From assembly GCF_014805625.2 (NCBI RefSeq), contig NW_023998415.1, positions 46,237,471 through 46,301,470 of the forward strand: 64,000 nucleotides of DNA, given 5' to 3'. The notes below the pieces were generated by a model that had not been told where the DNA came from, did not search any database, and saw only the letters and a list, made by a program, of their open reading frames with translations. Each line of letters begins with the position of its first letter. Position 1 is the stretch's first letter. The translations under genes and the position numbers were made by a program. Shown piece by piece: positions 33,589 through 46,310 of this stretch. Origin of the DNA: Glossina fuscipes (Eukaryota > Arthropoda > Insecta > Diptera > Glossinidae).

Positions 33589-34178
33589 TCTAATGCGCAC
33601 ATAACTACGCTTACATATAAATACTTTTCAAACTATCGAATATTTTCGAAAGATGATGATAAAAATAATAACGTGAAACGTTGAGTGAGCAGACAGACGA
33701 CGACCATGCTAAACTATTCATAATGGGTATGGGATTATCTTAGCTATAGAAAAGTATGCTATATGCTATACCGGAGAGAAGTGTACGTTTTTCGGTGGTG
33801 GCAAACTTACTTGTACATATACACACTGAAGCATTGGTACAGTCAAGCAAGCACCTCATCATAGATTAAGAATACTTTTTGAAATGCAGACTAACAGGCT
33901 GTTAGTCAGTTGTTCAGTTAGTCGGTTGGTCGACTATACAGATGCAAAAGTTTTATTATATCTACATAGTTGGCTGTTATCGCTGATTGAAATAATGCCT
34001 GCCGCGCAGCGTTAAAACAGTATACGGAAGATATGGTCGTTAGTGATAGTCGTAGTAGTTGTAGTAGTTATGGTGGTGGTACTGGCAATCTTGTGCCTTT
34101 AGTATGAACGTAATGATGATGAAGAACCGCTTGATGTTTGAGAGAGGTCTTAAAAGGTGTGTTATTTAAGAAATAAAT

Positions 34179-34217
<39 letters not shown>

Positions 34218-35400
34218 CACACATACTATCGCATCAGTTTAATCCGACATCAAAAATTTATTATTTCACCCTACAATTAGTTGCAAATAAAAACGAGGTG
34301 AGGCAAACTCTTCCAACTGTATTAGCTTATGCTGGATGCAGCGACAGAAGAATTGTTCCGATACATGAACACATCGAAATTGTTCGCGTGTACGAAATTT
34401 AATTACAACAACAATTTAATTGCAACAATGAAAGAAAAATATCAATTTTTTTTGCTTTTTTTTGCTTTTGTTTGCCGAGTGGACATCGTACACCCATAAA
34501 TGGAAATCCGTACTGCATGGAAAAAATACGCTAAGCAAAATGAGATCGATACTGTTTCGGGTTGTAATTATATTTGAAAGATTGAAGGAAATTGAAATTT
34601 GGAAAGTACTCGTTTTCTATTGCCGAGCAGCAACGTCTCCAAGTGCCTAATTAACGCCAGAGTCAAATCAATTTCTTCAAGGAATACTTATAAAGATTTG
34701 TTAAATAGTTTTGGAGAGTAATTTACTCGATTTATGCCCAAATGCATGCAGTAGATAATCGAAGATTGCTCGCTTTCTATCAGTTCGAATATCTCGATAT
34801 CTGGACCGCGAGAATGAGAAAGCTGTTCATTTAACTAGCGATTGAGTTTCACCTCTTTTAGCAAATCAGTAAAGTGTATATTAATTATTTTAGCAGCCCT
34901 CTTATAACCTAGTCATATATATAATGAATATTTTCCGGTTAAATCCGAGAATAAACTTGAGCTAACTACATCCGCCTACGTATTGTGGGAAATAATATTA
35001 ATTGTTATTAAAAGAATTTGGAAAAATTATTTAAATATATGTATGTAAAACATGCATATATGTTTGTAAAATGCATTCGTTAATAAGTAATTAATTTATT
35101 GCATCATTTTGATATGCTCACTACTACACTTTACAATCCAACTTATTAACTGCATTCGGTTCGTCTTTTATAAGAAATATCTACCGATAGCTCAAATCAA
35201 TATATGATTTGCACTCGCAAACATTCCCATTAATTCAATAGACCAATATTTATGCACAAAAAAATGTTACAAAAATTCAAACAAAAGTCCTTTTTATATC
35301 CATCACCAAAGTGTAGGTGGGTATGGTCATCTCGTCAAAACATTTGCAACGCGCAGAGGGAAGTTTCAAAGATCTTACAAAGTATGTACATTATTGATAA
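33587..35400. other. Spacer without recognisable genes
   Basis: It holds an (AT)n tract at 34181-34212 and (gta)n/(gt)-like words near 34040-34080. The frames at 34157-34402 and 34462-34650 lack any domain. Confidence 0.45.
34181..34212. repeat. (AT)n microsatellite
   Basis: Sixteen AT units. Confidence 0.9.
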
Positions 35401-36165
35401 GCATCTATTTCTGAATCGATTAAAGCTTGTCTGTCTATCCGTCCATGCGTGTTCCAAAGGTACTCCTAGCCGCAAAAATGAAGCTATCGCCGTTAAATTT
35501 AACAGAAATATTGGATGTAAGTTGGTCTTGGAAATCGTCCAAATCGGTCCATTAACACGCCGCTATCTATGAAGTGAGGTGAGAATGCACCTGTCTTTCC
35601 AAAGGAATAACAAATACGGCTTTTCATTACTCATAATCTATGCTGAATGAATCTGCAAAAATTTGAACGCGTATTTGCTGGGCGATACTGTAGGACCCGT
35701 CGAAAAACGGGAAAAATAACCACACCTACATACTATTATGGTGTATGAAAATTAATTTTTTTTTTTTTTTTTTAATTACTTTTATAACGCGGAGAAACAA
35801 ACTTCACGAACCCCACAAATTTTTGGCCAGTTTCAATATCGGAATGCACCTGCCGGAAAGCATGTCCGTCTGTTCATACGTCCAACTATCCGTCTGCCCA
35901 ACTAAGTAGTATCTGTGGTAAGCATTCTCCCAGTTGCGAAAATGAAGTGTCTTAAACGTTTCAAAGGACACGTCTAGAACGCCCCCATGCCGATATGGTT
36001 TATTTTTAAAATAGAAAAAATCGGCCGGGTCCCCTCAATATTACAGAGAATGAAAATTTAGTGATTTTACTTTTTTTAATCTTTTTTAGGATAGATAACA
36101 GTGATGGGTTTAAAAAATTCGGTCACGCTCGAAATGTAATCCTCTTACTTGTTTTAGTATGAGGA
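35400..36165 (+). repeat. Family A-related repeat cluster
   Basis: 'ctgtctatccgtccatgc' at 35429 opens a first unit. A second begins around 35840 with 'ggaatgcacctgccgg', then 'gtccgtctgttcatacg' and 'agtagtatctgtggtaagc'. Both are followed by an 'aaaaatcggcc/ataaccacacc' word and a tgaaaattta word. The cluster ends 'ttcggtcacgctcgaaatg' and 'cctcttacttgtttt'. The second unit is clearly the same as 20370-20760. Confidence 0.65.
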
Positions 36166-36439
36166 CAACGCCTATAACGTATAAGGGAAGTAAAGTTTCG
36201 CCATCGAAAAATCTTAACAGTTAACTTTGTTTATTCACATTTGGTCATGTTATCCATTCACGTTCCGAATGCCCACGTTGATTTTTCGCCTACCCAATCC
36301 TTCTAAGCCCTAAGAACATTGTTATGAAATTTAATTAAAAGTTTTGTTACTTTCTAACTTCAGCTTGATCTGTTGCTTGCCACTTTTAATCGAAAGATCA
36401 GATGCTTGCAAAAATTTTAATCACTTTTTCACTTGAAAA

Positions 36440-36830
36440 ATGCATTTATTATGCAAAATTGACACAATTTGTGCTGCACCCCGCCCACCGATCCATTTCT
36501 CTATTTCTTCAAATTTGTGGATGCGCGCGCTAGCCAAGCTACGCTCCGCCGATCAGAACAAGTGGTGACCAAGAGGCGCCATGTTTGGCGAACAAGCTGG
36601 ATGTGGCAGAACTTTCCATTCGAAATGCAATAGTGTAACGTGGCCAGCTCTTGTAGCAAGTGACCAAAAAAGCGCACTTTCATTCAATGCGTGTCACCAC
36701 TTTTAAGCCGTTGATTCCAAAGCCGACAACTGCGATTTGATGGAGCAGTATCGCCATAAGCCTCTAAACATGTTTGCTGAGCTTCGGTAGCAGATTTCTT
36801 CAACTAAACCACAAAAGTAATGAATTTGGA
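36440..36830 (-). mobile_element. Internally deleted mariner-like transposase remnant
   Basis: On the minus strand the N-terminal part (about 36690-36825) reads KKSATEAQQTCLEAYGDTAP and NRSCRLWNQRLKSGD. This is the mariner helix-turn-helix region (usual form K.A.EA...L...YGD.A.S...C..W..RFKSGD). The C-terminal part (about 36440-36640) reads VLPHPACSPNMAPLGHHLF and EEIEKWIGG, the mariner block around the third catalytic Asp (usual PHPPYSPDLAPSDYHLF). Here that aspartate is lost: the sequence reads PNMAPLG. A stop codon follows. The middle of the gene is deleted. It is dead and belongs to a different lineage from the copy at 28778, judged by wording. Confidence 0.85.
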
Positions 36831-38588
36831 AGAAGAAGAATTTTGAGCGTTTAATGATTAGCATACGCTCAATAACTCAATAATCGTAAAACTGTTATTT
36901 TAGATGGAGGAAGGAAAGTCAAGACCCTCGAATTCAACCATTATGTACTCTGGTATTTCCCATTTTTTTTTATCAGTTTTACTTGTGCAAGTTGCTGACA
37001 AAAATTTTTGCAAACACCTAATACTTAAGGTCCACGTACCCTGGCTTGCTCAGGAGCACACGTGGATTAAAGTTGAAATATAATATTTATTTATGATACT
37101 TTTAATGTTGATATGCACTATTATAATAAAAATCTACGCTACCATCTCCTGTACAACTTTATTTTTTAAGACAAATGTGATCGTAACTTCAAGTGCTAAA
37201 CAAAGGAATCTGTCTTGCAAAGTGCGATGCGCTATTTATGCCGTTTAGTATCTCAGGGATGTCCGAAGATGACTTTAAACATTTCATCCATCTTAATGCG
37301 CCCGCTATACGGGGCATATATTCTTCGTGGCAGACTTTATGTGAAAGATGATAAAACCTCTTACTGAGAATCTTATAATATACCATCGATTTTCGTCACG
37401 AAGTGTTGAAAATGCGATATGACTGTTGTTCAAATTCTCTACAGAAAATTTTCATTTGAAAATGCTATTATGGGTCAATTTTGATCACAAAATATTAAAA
37501 ATTAGATCTTTTCGTTAGAATCCTTATAGAGAGGGGTATCCAAAAAGTGACCGAAGCCAGGAGGTCGAAGCAATTACATTAAATGATTCAAACTGTTTAG
37601 ATTCAATTTAGTGGTCCAAAGTGTTAATTCTTTTTTCACCAACGGCAATTTTTTTCCTCATACAACAACTTCCTGACATTAAGTCGTTATCCTGGCAATG
37701 GTCGGCAAACCATTTTTAATGGTTCTTGAGTCAAAAGACTTTCGCGTATTAAATTTTATCAAAATATCTTCGAAACTGCAACCTGCATGTTAAACGCAAA
37801 AATTATTGAACAAAGATATATGGATGGATAGATGGATAGAAAAGTTGAAACATTTTTGATTGTTACACACTTTCTCATAAACTTAATATGCCTGATACGG
37901 CAAATGGTGTAGGATATAAAAAAGGGACGATTTTTAAAAATTATTAAGCTTTTTATTATATGTCAGCTATTTTTTACTCACCGAAACAGAATTAAGTTCA
38001 ATACTTTTTAGACTATCTATTTACTTACTACCTATGCATATATTGATCATATTGATACTATTCGAATCGATAAATTCTTTAAAAATGCTCGACCGGTCAG
38101 CATGAAAATCGTTTTCATGCCCCCAACAGCTGCTAGTTAGGTCGATAAATAATTCTCTAAGAAAATAAATTCTCATAAATTCATTGGATATTTTTACATG
38201 CTGTACGTACATATTTCGTTATTTACTATTCGTAACTAATGATTCATTATACACTATTCATTAACACTTACTGATTATCTGTTATTTTCCTTTCTCATAT
38301 TTGCCACTTTTTAGTGTCGATTTTTCTTCGTTTTTCTTCTTTTTTTTTTATTTAATTTGCTTTATTTTTTCGTACATATATTCTTTGTTTTTCACTTATT
38401 ACTTGATAATTATCATTTACTCTCACAGCGAAATATTTGTGATTCGTTCATTATTCAGGTAACAAAGTGCTTCATGAGAGGAATTGCATTAAAATAAATT
38501 GAAGTGAGATTGACGACAGGAGACTATTAAAGGGAACATACTTACTCTACATATCAGTTTAACACTCCAAGTTGTGGACGAATATCGG
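36831..38588. other. Spacer without recognisable genes up to the assembly gap
   Basis: AT-rich, with a possible decayed family A piece around 37440-37920 (words such as 'tatgggtcaattttgatcac' and 'gcaaatggtgtaggatata', the latter close to the family A end word). No gene is supported. Confidence 0.4.
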
Positions 38589-38598
38589 NNNNNNNNNN
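38589..38598. other. Assembly gap (10 N)
   Basis: Ten undetermined bases. A fixed length of ten usually means a scaffold join of unknown true size. Confidence 0.98.
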
Positions 38599-38814
38599 AT
38601 TAATTGATTTATAGTTTTCGTTATACGTTATGGAATTTTTCCAATTGCGTTAAATCCATTTATCATCGTCATAGAGTTTTTTGAGTACAAATCAATCAAA
38701 AAGTTTCAGGAATTAACTAATTGCCTACTTTAAGCGGCAAGCAATTACGGCAGATGTGTTCAGATAATTTCATTCGATATTGCGATCCAATTTCGGAACC
38801 GTTTTTGATTTTTT

Positions 38815-39640
38815 GAAATTTTTATAGCCATCACTGAAGACTGAGGGATGTATTCAAAAGCTTTAAGGACTCAACAAAGTTAATATATTTTTAATCAGCA
38901 TTAAATTTTGAGTGAATTTAAATTCATCCGTCCGTTTCATTTCGCTAACGGGAATACGTTTACCATAAACACTCAACAGTTGCGCAGACAGACAAATGGA
39001 TAGACGGACAGACTTACACGTTTAGGCGCATGCCCAATTGGAAAATGGCCAAGCATTTATATACATCATGGGGTTTTCGAAACGCGCTTCTGTGAGTTAT
39101 AACAGTTTTTAACGAAGATGATTATTTTGACTCACTATAAAACTGAGCAGGCGTACCCGATTTGTCTATTTTTGTAGAGTAACTACAGCATTGCCCATAG
39201 AATATAAGTTAAAATATTTGCAAATTTTTTTTGGGTATAGTTTATGAGTAATGTGCAAAAAGCAAGTTTTTATTCCTTTGGGGAAACAGGAGTATCCTAC
39301 CTTTACGTGGTGCTGCAGGCGTGTCCTTCCACCGATTTGGACTATTTTCAACAACAATCTGCGCACAAGAACTTCCGATGTTTTTGCCAAATTCGAAGTC
39401 GATAGCTTCATTTTTGCGACCAAGAGAATATTTACAACAGACATTATACAGACGGACAGATGGACACGTTCGCATCGATTCACAATTTAATACTGATCAA
39501 GAATAGTACAATATTTTTAAAATCTATTCATACTATATTAATGGGTCTCTGAAGCTTCCTTCTGGGCGTTGAAAACATTTCGATTAAATGGATAACACCC
39601 CTCATCCTTCGTCCATATGTATTGGAAAAATCAAAGTTGA
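38815..39640. repeat. Family A-related repeat pieces in both orientations
   Basis: Near 38819 a piece 'tttttatagccatcactgaag' reads in the orientation also seen at 46096. From about 39430 a piece in the opposite sense reads 'cagacggacagatggacac', 'atactgatcaagaatag', 'atgggtctctgaagcttcc' and 'tctgggcgttgaaa'. Between them lie further 'cagacagacaaatgg' words at 38985. The overlapping open frames at 39166-39506 on both strands come from the repeat. Confidence 0.6.
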
Positions 39641-41624
39641 TTCTCGGATTGAATTACACGGACAGTTGCTTGATGTAAATTACGTATCAGCGTATAATGC
39701 TGCAAATCAATGCCCATTCATATAAGAAAAAACACTCAATAGTTGCTTTGTAATGCTTTTTGTAATAATGAAAAAAAAAAAAAAACATGAAAACTCAATG
39801 ATATAGTACACATTGTGTGCATTGTGTACACATATTGTATGTACATCTATCACGAAAATCGAGTAAACCCTAATTGTGAACTTCTTCTCCAAACTAACTA
39901 ATGATCGTTCAACGTTTAAGTTATATTCAATCTCTGTAGTTTAGCAAAAGCGGTTTGAGATCGATTAGGGTTTCTGTTATTCAATCTTGGATGGGTAGTT
40001 GAGCAGCGTGAGAAAGTATTTTAAGCGCAAACGATACAATGTACAACAGTTTCGTTTTTCGCCATTTTTAAGCTATACACTGCTTCCTCGCATAAATGCT
40101 CGAAACACTACGCTACTATGCGTAGCGGGTCTCATAGTGTCGATATGAAAGAAATTTTTTTTTCTTTCTTTTTTTAATTCCGATTCGGAGTTCAAATCGC
40201 TTTCTGCGATTTTCTCATCACTTAGTTCTTTAGCTTTAGAGATTCGTTACTTAATTAACGATTTCCCGGAACTTTTTCTTCATGACGTATACATCCTCCC
40301 TGCCTACCTCAGCAAATGTCATGCATGGCTAGATGTGACAAAAATATTGCATTTGTATTCACTTGAGAAAATAAATTTTTGCTCCAACTCTCGAAGGATT
40401 TGTTTATATACATACTCTTTAGGAAAGTCTTAGCAAGTTCTAAGCACACAAACAAAGATCATAAAGAACGAATGGAGGTTGCATAATGGAATGGTAAGGT
40501 AGTTGAAAAACTTTACATTGAAGAGGAAATCTTAAATCAATACACGCATAACAAACGTAGCTAAAAAGATTTGCTATGTAATTAAGGCACCTTTACGCAT
40601 TTCAAACATACCTTAGATAGCGCCTGCAACACCACCGAAGTCTAGTGTTATGCTAGCTTTGTCTTTTCGCTTGCAACACTTGAAAATGTGCGCTAAGGGC
40701 GTTCGCTCACGCTTGTTTAGCGTGAGATTTTCAATTGATTGAACCATTCTCCTGTTGTTGTTGGATAACCGCAAAAGAAGAAGATATACATTCGCAATAG
40801 CCGTCGCTCAATTTGTTCACTTATCAATCTCGTGCTTGCTGCCGAAGAGTCAGCTATGCATGTACCTTTCGTTGACAGCCGCAGATGGTGGAATTTGAAA
40901 ATCCTTAGTGAATGAAAGATAATTACGCAAAATGCATTGCACGCCTCTTGTCTTATTTGTTGTGACACTTGCATTGTAGTTGGGTGGCATTTGTACACAT
41001 TTGTAAAATCATTATCATACCATATCTCTTATGAGCCATAATCTAAGGTATACAGATTCTTTCGATCGATCACAATTAGGAATTAGGAACTGTGCAGATC
41101 TTATGTACTGGCAGGCAAGGACTTTCGCGTTTACTTTGATTGTCGCGGATGGGCCCCGCCTATTTTCATACTGTATCTATTGTTATGAAAAAAAATATTT
41201 TTTTTTATCTTGCAATAATTATCGGTACAGTAGTTCTTTCGCAATTTCAAAGTGTGACCGATTGTAACGCGGATTTCTAAAGGAATTTTTATGACCTCAA
41301 TCCGTGCAGTGAGGACATCATTTATCTAATTTAGGGCATCTTGCGTTTAATAAAAGAAAAATTTCATCGAAAAATTATTATTTGTTACCTAAGCATTAAG
41401 GATTAGTAGTCAAGGCTTATGAGACGAGAGAAGAAATAACCTAATGTTTTTATTAAAAGTCGAACTATTCGTGAGTTTAAATGCGCATCGAATACTGAAA
41501 AGACTTCTTAAATATATATGTGTATATAAAAGGATATGACTTAAGGCCGTTAAATCCTTGAGTTCTACTTTACGTGAGTAAATCATCAATAAATTGTAAT
41601 TTTTCTTTTGTCTGAGACCAAATC

Positions 41625-41625
<1 letters not shown>
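39641..41625. other. Spacer without recognisable genes
   Basis: AT-rich. It includes the nested inverted repeat listed at 40680-40734. Frames at 40717-41267 have no domain. Confidence 0.4.
40680..40734. repeat. Nested inverted repeat (two 8-bp perfect arms)
   Basis: An outer arm TTGAAAAT at 40680-40687 pairs with ATTTTCAA at 40727-40734. An inner arm CTCACGCT at 40706-40713 pairs with AGCGTGAG at 40719-40726 around a five-base loop. The two right arms are contiguous, while the left arms are separated by 18 bases. Function is unknown. Confidence 0.7.

Positions 41626-41640
<15 letters not shown>

Positions 41641-41670
<30 letters not shown>
41641..41670. repeat. (AT)n microsatellite after poly(A)
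   Basis: Fifteen AT units directly following an A run. Confidence 0.95.
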
Positions 41671-41674
<4 letters not shown>

Positions 41675-42408
41675 AAATGAAAAAAGAGACACACACCTAT
41701 ACCCCTATACGGATTTATATGATAATATATAATACGAAAGAAATATTTGAACAAATTTCATGGAAGAAAACAGATTATAAAGGATAATAAGCAAACACGT
41801 CCTGCTGTGCGTATAAATTTGCCAACCGAGCAAAAATGTGATACACGATTTCAGTGTAAATACTCAAATGTTTTCGAAGGTAACGTAGCTCTCTGGTTTG
41901 CGAAGAATTTTTGTCTTTTGTCTTGACAAAGGATCGAATAACTCATTTCGTTGGAGGTAACCTTGGTTACATATATAAAGAACCCTTAAGGCTTCATAAC
42001 TATTCTCATATATGTATTCTTTTTTTATACATATATACATATACATATATGTATAAACACACACGCTCACTTATACATATATATACATATATATATATAG
42101 AGCTTCGAGTGCAGCTACTAAGACCATGGATTATAAAAGCGTGCTTGCTTAGTGTTATAGAGAAACTGCTTTGAATGCAATACTTTAGCGGTAAAGGTTT
42201 TCTAAAGTTTGCTGAATTTATTAATTTGCGTTTTCATTTAATTAAATTATTATCATTATGTAGATGTAGATGAGTGCGTGCAGGTATGCAGGTTTACTCA
42301 AGCCATTCGTAGGGTATATAACTTGCTTTGTTGTATAATGAATCCACCCATACGAGTATCTCTCGTTAAGAATATAAAGTATAAAATAATTTATCATTTC
42401 TTCTTATA

Positions 42409-42413
<5 letters not shown>

Positions 42414-42464
<51 letters not shown>
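42414..42464. repeat. (AT)n microsatellite, longest in the window
   Basis: About 25 uninterrupted AT units. A shorter tract follows at 42563-42588. Confidence 0.95.
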
Positions 42465-42468
<4 letters not shown>

Positions 42469-42793
42469 AAAAAGAAAAATTAACCCCCTAGGAGATTTTC
42501 ATTAATATCAAAATGGCAGAAACCCAACATTGTAGACAAAGTAAATGCGATATATTCGGGTATTATATATATATATATATATATATATGTTTATATGAAT
42601 GAATATATCTATCTATACAATATATAGTGAGCACGCATTTGTGACAATAAGCTCCCAGCAGTATAGAAAACCCTACAAAAATATCTACCCATTAAGGCTG
42701 TAGTAGCTGGAGGCAAGGCGTTGGCAAAAGAACTGTATAGTGAAGAGTAGAGAAGACAATGGGAATATAGGGAAGGAAGGGTGCAAGCGATTT

Positions 42794-42830
42794 ACGGCAA
42801 CGGCAATGGCAACGGCAACGGCAGCGGCAA
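42794..42830. repeat. (GGCAAC)n-like hexanucleotide repeat
   Basis: About six imperfect ggcaac/ggcaat units. Confidence 0.85.
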
Positions 42831-43935
42831 TGACGATAATGAAATTCAACCCTCAAGGAGGGCGTTCGCTAGTCATACGATAGATGTATTAAGGACGTTG
42901 GCATGCAAAAATAACGTCAAACCTAACAAGGACAAGTGGTAAAACTAAGATTACGCACGGAGAGCGGAGCGGTGCACATGAGAGCACTTGCAAGGACTTT
43001 TCGAAAAAGTTTTATGACTAAACATAAAAACCAGCAAGAAGAAGTACTATAATCCAGGGAATTTCGAAGGCAAAGACAAATAAAAAGAGAGAAGAAATCC
43101 AAAGCACGATAATGAAATTTTTGAAAGACCGCTTTTTTGTTCTTTGTTCTTCTTGTTTTTATATTTTTATTCTTTTTTTTTTTTTTTTTTATTCTTTGCC
43201 TCTTTTCGTTTCTTGTTAAAATCATTCTTCTCAAAGTAAACGAAACGAGTACAGCAAATACATTTTGAATAAGACAGCTGCTGACGTTGCAGCAAACGCA
43301 CAGAACAGAACAGAAGAGAACAGAACAGAAATTGAAGCGGATCTGTGGTAACCATTTATCAATAATATCAACTAAAGCAGCTGCCACCAGATTTGCAAGT
43401 ATGCTTCTATGTATGCGTGCACGCTGTAAATATCTGGCAAGTGTATGGAACAAGTTCTTGGAATGTCTGCTTCTTTGTCTTGACTTTCTTTATTGTAAAG
43501 GGCGTAGACACGTTCAAATGAATGCTAGCAAAATATCCAAATATCTAAAGAGAGTCTAGAGCACAATGAACCTAAAGATATTAAAACTCAACGCCCCAAT
43601 GCAGTAATATGTACAGAGCAACGCTATCACACCACTTCCCTGCCTGTTATGCAACCAACCAGCACTGATGAGTTCATGGCCCCTAGAGTAAGATGTAGAA
43701 TAAAAATGAAAAATAAAAAAATTTAAAAAAAATAAAAAAAAAAAAAACAAATGACTCGCTATAAATCGTATGTATCCGTAATGCTCTCTGAATGTATTCC
43801 ATGGGGTAATGATGATGATGACGGTGCCACAAGCGCGCTTACTTATAGCGTAATAAAAAATAAGCGCGCGGGAACTCACTTTGCCAAAGAACCCCGACCG
43901 ACAATATTGAAACGTTGCTCATACTATCGCCATTT

Positions 43936-43975
43936 AGTCAGTCAGTCAGTCAGTCAATCAGATAGTTAGTCAGTC
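43936..43975. repeat. (GTCA)n tetranucleotide repeat
   Basis: Five clean units followed by degenerate ones. Confidence 0.9.
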
Positions 43976-44170
43976 CCACAGATGTAACGCCAAATATTGC
44001 TACGCCAACCAGGCAGCCAGCCAACCCACGAAACTTTCAACAAAGTTGTTGAGTTAGTTCGTCGCCAGCAGAGATGTGTGTGTGCCGGCAGCTCTGTAAC
44101 AGCGTCATTTTTTCACCGTATCTCAATTATTGTTGCTGTTATTTTTATATCTGTTACTGCTGCAGCTAAA

Positions 44171-44216
44171 GTAGCTGCTGCTGCTATCGCTGCTGTTGCT
44201 GCTGCTGCTGCTGCTA
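44171..44216. repeat. (GCT)n trinucleotide repeat
   Basis: gctgct units with tatc and gtt interruptions. It encodes poly-Ala in one frame (43997-44287), but that frame lacks any other coding character. Confidence 0.85.
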
Positions 44217-44299
44217 AATTCATTTTTAACTACAGCAACATTATAACTGTGTGCAAAAACGAAGTCTCTTATATAAAATCCGAATAGTATCGAAAATTA

Positions 44300-45323
44300 T
44301 AACAGAATTCTGTACTCTTGCCATATAATGGCATTAATTCCAATCCAATTTATATAAAATTTTTATAGTAGAACAAAAAAAAGCACCAGTCATATAACCG
44401 GGTCGGTCGCCAAACGTAAGTTGAAAATGACTTGCTTGGCTGACTGAGTATAACTAACTGGCTGGTTGATGGTTGATGGGTTTGGTTGATTGCACGCCTG
44501 GCCTTCATGACCAAATATGGAAGCGGAGATGAGGTAAATGTTATATAGCGCGATAGAACGCGTTTTTGGCAAAACGTAGATAAATTATTTTACCTCTATT
44601 CACGTTCTACGAACATATACAGCCATGGACATAAGTTTAAGAGCCACAACGCAAAATTTATTACACGAATACATTCTGCTTTAACTATTTAGATCATTAA
44701 ATATGTTTCCCATTTGATAGCTTAAACACATTGTGTTTGTGGGCATAAATTTTGCGTCTATGCATAATTCCGCAACGAAATTTTAACAGATAACATTCAC
44801 GATATCGCTCGGAATGCGTAATATATCTTTGAATAAGTCCCGGGACTTGCAATAACCAAAATACGCTTTAAAATTCCGCAATACCCTGGACGTGCATTTT
44901 TTTTTTTTTTCTAGAATCGCTGGAGCTGATTCGATCCGGTATTAGTGGACGCGACATTCATATGGAAAAGAGATCCCACATCTTCCCGGTATAAGTTATC
45001 TTTTGCCATTTCATTTCTCGATTATCGCGAATAATTTTTACGATTTTTTTGTGTAATTAATTTATTCTGGTTCTGGCTTCGACTGCGTTCAGCATCATCA
45101 GTGTTCCTTCGTGGTATTATTTTAAAGTTTAGCAAACCATTGAAGAATCGTTGTTGCAAGCAGGGAAAAATTACCGCAATACTTTTCATTCGAACGGTAT
45201 TTTATTCCGCCAAAAAGCAATGTTAATTAAAATCATTGCAAGTCGTCGTAAATAAATAATCGAAATGGGACCTGGAATTTTTGACAAACTTGGCTGGAAT
45301 ATTGACATTTTCAAAATGTAATT

Positions 45324-45362
<39 letters not shown>

Positions 45363-46085
45363 TCTGTTCTTGAGACAGTCTCGGGTCATACAAGCCGATA
45401 TCAGTCGTAAGAGTTTTCCAATTAAGTCGCGCGGGCTTAAGAAAGTGAAAAGCTCTTCTTTTCAGTTTATTGGCACAGCAATCGATCTATCGTACCAAAT
45501 TATCATATCAATGCCTTTAGTAATGCATAAGATGCGGTTTGCTTTTTACATCAACTTAAAAAAGTACACTTTTCGATTTGCGAAAAGTGATGAAGAAAAT
45601 TTAACAAAAAAAATTGCTTTTCACGCTTCATAGGCTTTTTGAGACTTTCTCACCAGAATGATTGGTGACCAATCGCTCTATTCACTTTATTTGGTTTCAT
45701 TTGATTCTTAGCTCTCTCTCTCTCTCTCTGTCTGTCTGCCTGTCTCTCTCTCTCTCTTAACTCAACGACTCAAACGAGATTTTGAAAATTCTTACTCCGA
45801 TAATGAAAGTTAACAACTGTTTCGCAGGCGGAAAAAAACGTTGACTTAGGAGATAAAAAAAAAAAAAATTGAAAATTCCTCTATAAAATGTTTTAAATTC
45901 AAGCTGTTTATTGCTCTTTGGCCAGTCAGTGTCCATTTATTGCGTTTAAATTAAAGTCTTGCAATCTCATGAAGGCGCCAGAAAATAAGTACAATCTCAA
46001 CGTTGATCAATAAATGGTTTTGAAACCTTTTTGGCATTTCTTAGAGCAATTCAATCGCAATTTTCGCCACAATCTCACGCATAGA
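44300..46085. other. Spacer with long poly(T) and (TC)n tracts
   Basis: A T34 run lies at 45328-45361 and (TC)n/(TCTG)n at 45711-45758. A palindromic AAGTCCCGGGACTT word lies at 44835-44848, of the kind seen in the mariner ends at 52917. No gene is supported; frames at 44390-44572 and 45370-45633 have no domain. Confidence 0.4.
45328..45361. repeat. Poly(T) tract, 34 bases
   Basis: Uninterrupted T34, the longest homopolymer in the window. Confidence 0.95.
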
Positions 46086-46089
46086 CTAC

Positions 46090-46310
46090 ATACAATTTTT
46101 ATAGCTATCACCGAAGGATATACGTATACTAGTTTGTTCGTTCCATTTGCAACAACAATAATAGAATGCTTTCGAGGGCATATATCCTAATCCATGTACG
46201 ATATTGCGATCATCTAATCTATCCTGTATTTCTGCTTTTTGTTCAAATTCGTTAAGTCATGGAACAATTTCCACAAGCTAATAAAATGTCTTCAAAAATA
46301 ATATCAAAGT
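46090..46310 (-). repeat. Family A-related repeat fragment
   Basis: 'tttttatagctatcaccgaagga' followed by 'gtttgttcgttccatttgcaac' and 'gcgatcatct' matches the start of the reverse-oriented family piece at 38819. Confidence 0.5.

Larger units (their letters stand above)
42600..44300. other. Low-complexity, moderately GC-richer non-coding region
   Basis: It contains (GGCAAC)n-like repeats at 42794-42830, repeated 'acagaac' words at 43296-43330, a T20 run, a poly-A run near 43727-43746, (GTCA)n at 43936-43975 and (GCT)n at 44171-44216. Such mixtures are common in leaders and enhancers of fly developmental genes, but no exon is demonstrable. The 176-codon minus frame at 42923-43453 is Lys/Arg-run driven. 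Confidence 0.35.

Noticed and set aside
33484..33684. Tyr/Ile repeat frame
   Set aside because: Translation of an (AT)n microsatellite. The same applies to similar frames at 34157, 57393, 61149 and 63712.
42923..43453. 176-codon minus-strand frame
   Set aside because: Lys/Arg-rich middle comes from a T20 run. No recognised domain, no promoter or splice support.
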